A DNA stretch of 64,000 nt from Myxococcales bacterium (lineage in GTDB: Bacteria > Myxococcota > Myxococcia > Myxococcales > Myxococcaceae), in contig JADLDB010000052.1 of assembly GCA_020846875.1 (NCBI GenBank), positions 1-64,000 of the forward strand, read 5' to 3'. The notes under the pieces were generated by a model. It did not search any database. It was not told the DNA's origin and saw only the letters and a program-made list of their open reading frames with translations. Below are positions 62,573 through 64,000 of this stretch, in pieces. Every line of letters begins with the position of its first letter. Position 1 is the first letter of the stretch. The position numbers were made by a program, and so were the translations under genes.

Positions 62573-64000
62573 CTACGGCGTCGGCACCACCGGGAGCAGC
62601 GACTTGAGATCCGCGTCGGTGAAGTAGATCCCCGCGCCCACGAAGAAGTCGCGCCCGCTGACGAGGCGGTTGGTGAGCGAGTCCCGGTTGGGGCTATTGA
62701 GCGCGTCGTCGATGCCGAGGTTGATGTAGACGTGCTCGAAGGGCGTGAAGCGCAACGTAGCGCGCAACCGCGGCAGCCGCAGCGCCTCGATGGAGAAGTT
62801 GAACACGTCCACCTTCAGCGCCAGCGCGTCTTCCAGCCAGCGCGTGTAGTAGGGGAACTTGATGGGCAGCGTGAAGTCCGCGCCCAGCCCGCCGGTGGAT
62901 TCGATCACGCCGAAGCGCAGGGTGAGGAAGCTGTAGCGCTTGGCGAACTGCGCGGAGAACTTCACCGTCTCCTTCGTCACCGTGTTCTTCTGCACCACCG
63001 GCTCACCCGCGGCCGGCGGGTTCTGCTGCACGTACACCGTCTCTACCGTCCCGCGGGGATCGTCGATCACCTCGATCAGGTAGTACTTGTCGGGCTTGGG
63101 GATCAGCCGCACGCCGAGGAAGGTCTTCGCCGCGCCCTGCTGGGTGAGGTAGTCCACCTTGAGGCCCACCTCGAGCTGCAGGTTGGTGAGGCGCCCGGCG
63201 AAGTCGGCCACGTCTTCCACCGTGTCGGTGACCTTCTGCTGCAGCCGCTCGTCCTGGAGCAGCGCGCCGGCGGCGCCCTTCCCTTCCTTGATGTCGTTGG
63301 TGATCTGCTCGACGTTGGCCAGCGAGCGATCGAGCTTGGCCAGCGTCTCCTTGAGCGACGACATGGTGCCCGCCACCTCGCCCTCGTTCTCGCCCACCAT
63401 CTTCTTCACGCTGGCGACCACGTCGCGGACGTCGGCGGAGATGGTGTCGATGTTCTGGACGATGTTGTGCACGGAGGCGCGCTCGGCCTCGGTCACCTTC
63501 CGCACGTCGCCGGACACCGCCTCGACGTTGGCGAGGATCTGATCGAGCCGGGTGGCGTTCTCGCGCACCGTCTTCTCCACCGCCTCGGACAGCTTGACCA
63601 GGTTCTGCACGATGGCCTCGATCGAGCCCTGCCCCTGCGGGCCTCCCAGCACCGCGCGCAGCGCGCCCGTCACCGCCTCGATGTCCTTGGTGATGGCGGC
63701 CAGCGAGTTGAAGATCTGCTCCATGCCCTGCGCGTCGATGACGCGGGTGATCTCGCCGTCGTCCTTCAAGAGCGGCTGATCCTCGGTGCCGGGCGTGAGA
63801 TCGAGCATGTAGTCGCCGAGCAGCGACTCCGAGCGCTTGGTGAGGGTGGCGTTCTCCCGCACGCCCACGTCCCGGCGCAGGCGCATGTCCACGCGCGCGC
63901 GGGTCCCCTCCAGGCTGATCCCGACGATCTCTCCCACCGGGATGCCGGCGATCTGCACCCGGCTGCGCGCCCCCAGGCCCGACGCGTCGCGGAAGAACGC
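62573..64000 (-). CDS. MlaD/MCE-family lipid-transport protein, N-terminus off the window
   Basis: 476 codons of a frame that continues past the right edge. The visible start is within the MCE domain (AGIPVGEIVGISLEGTRARV, then SESLLGDYMLDLTPGT). A very long helical region follows (about 120-250 of the visible part, repeated SEAVEKTVRENATRLDQI-type heptads) as in MlaD or LetB-like tunnels. The C-terminal part is beta-rich (LEVGLKVDYLTQQG, FINLGID-like strands) and ends ADLKSLLPVVPTP. It binds phospholipids in the periplasm together with an MlaFE ABC transporter, which would be encoded upstream, beyond the window. Confidence 0.88.
   Translation of the reverse strand, partial: AFFRDASGLGARSRVQIAGIPVGEIVGISLEGTRARVDMRLRRDVGVRENATLTKRSESLLGDYMLDLTPGTEDQPLLKDDGEITRVIDAQGMEQIFNSLAAITKDIEAVTGALRAVLGGPQGQGSIEAIVQNLVKLSEAVEKTVRENATRLDQILANVEAVSGDVRKVTEAERASVHNIVQNIDTISADVRDVVASVKKMVGENEGEVAGTMSSLKETLAKLDRSLANVEQITNDIKEGKGAAGALLQDERLQQKVTDTVEDVADFAGRLTNLQLEVGLKVDYLTQQGAAKTFLGVRLIPKPDKYYLIEVIDDPRGTVETVYVQQNPPAAGEPVVQKNTVTKETVKFSAQFAKRYSFLTLRFGVIESTGGLGADFTLPIKFPYYTRWLEDALALKVDVFNFSIEALRLPRLRATLRFTPFEHVYINLGIDDALNSPNRDSLTNRLVSGRDFFVGAGIYFTDADLKSLLPVVPTP

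Overview
The window is very GC-rich, densely coding DNA whose gene content points to a myxobacterium (phylum Myxococcota). The indications are MYXO-CTERM-like protein tails (Gly-Gly-Cys, one hydrophobic helix, Arg cluster), many secreted lipoproteins with Cys-rich, CARDB, ASH, PPC or Gly/Thr-rich architectures, orphan RHS tips, and a TolQ plus two TolR motor set resembling the AglRQS gliding motor of Myxococcus. I could not run any search, so all family names come from reading motifs.

Layout. 1-2826 (minus): a TolQ-like channel protein and two TolR-like proteins, with dprA upstream. 3024-3961: a frameshifted ISKra4-family transposase remnant. 3981-6787 (minus): LysM protein, CpoB-like lipoprotein without a canonical start, and PgeF/YfiH. 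6813-8795: a diguanylate cyclase with a c-type haem motif in its periplasmic domain. 8812-13027: rlmE, a small secreted protein, a zinc-ribbon protein, a secreted M6-like peptidase and an acyl-CoA dehydrogenase with an AT-rich palindromic operator candidate. 13170-24144 (minus): three large surface-protein genes. The middle one is an unbroken 2035-codon frame joining two tandem paralogues through an internal MYXO-CTERM-like tail and an internal signal peptide.

24466-33495: a membrane-anchored MutS-like ATPase, CNNM/CorC protein, TPR protein, CapA-like protein, a 39-residue polybasic protein, then prfA-prmC-murA and a zinc-finger protein. 33683-37768 (minus): an operon of carotenoid-type FAD desaturase, CrtC-like hydratase, lipoprotein, probable barrel protein and dihaem cytochrome. 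37875-41400: secreted repeat protein, ECF sigma factor and its FecR-like partner. 41447-43909: a rearranged accessory patch with a truncated lipoprotein, two orphan RHS tips (one carrying HEFGH), a lipoprotein placed like an immunity protein, and a NADase-type glycan-binding protein. 43977-54686: PPC lipoprotein, mgtE, nadA cluster, Cys-rich peptide, membrane glycosyltransferase-like protein, sucCD. 54845-64000: a family 10-like glycoside hydrolase lipoprotein, a structured RNA with the acceptor, D and T arms of a tRNA but no recognisable anticodon arm, an MFS transporter, sdhCAB, a PfkB-family kinase and an MlaD-type protein running off the edge.

Most is core metabolism and envelope biology. 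The items most worth following are the tRNA-ended RNA (56502-56721), the two-in-one surface precursor (14555-20662), the orphan RHS metallopeptidase/lipoprotein pair (41991-43050), the haem-c diguanylate cyclase (6813-8795) and the membrane MutS homologue (24466-26280).
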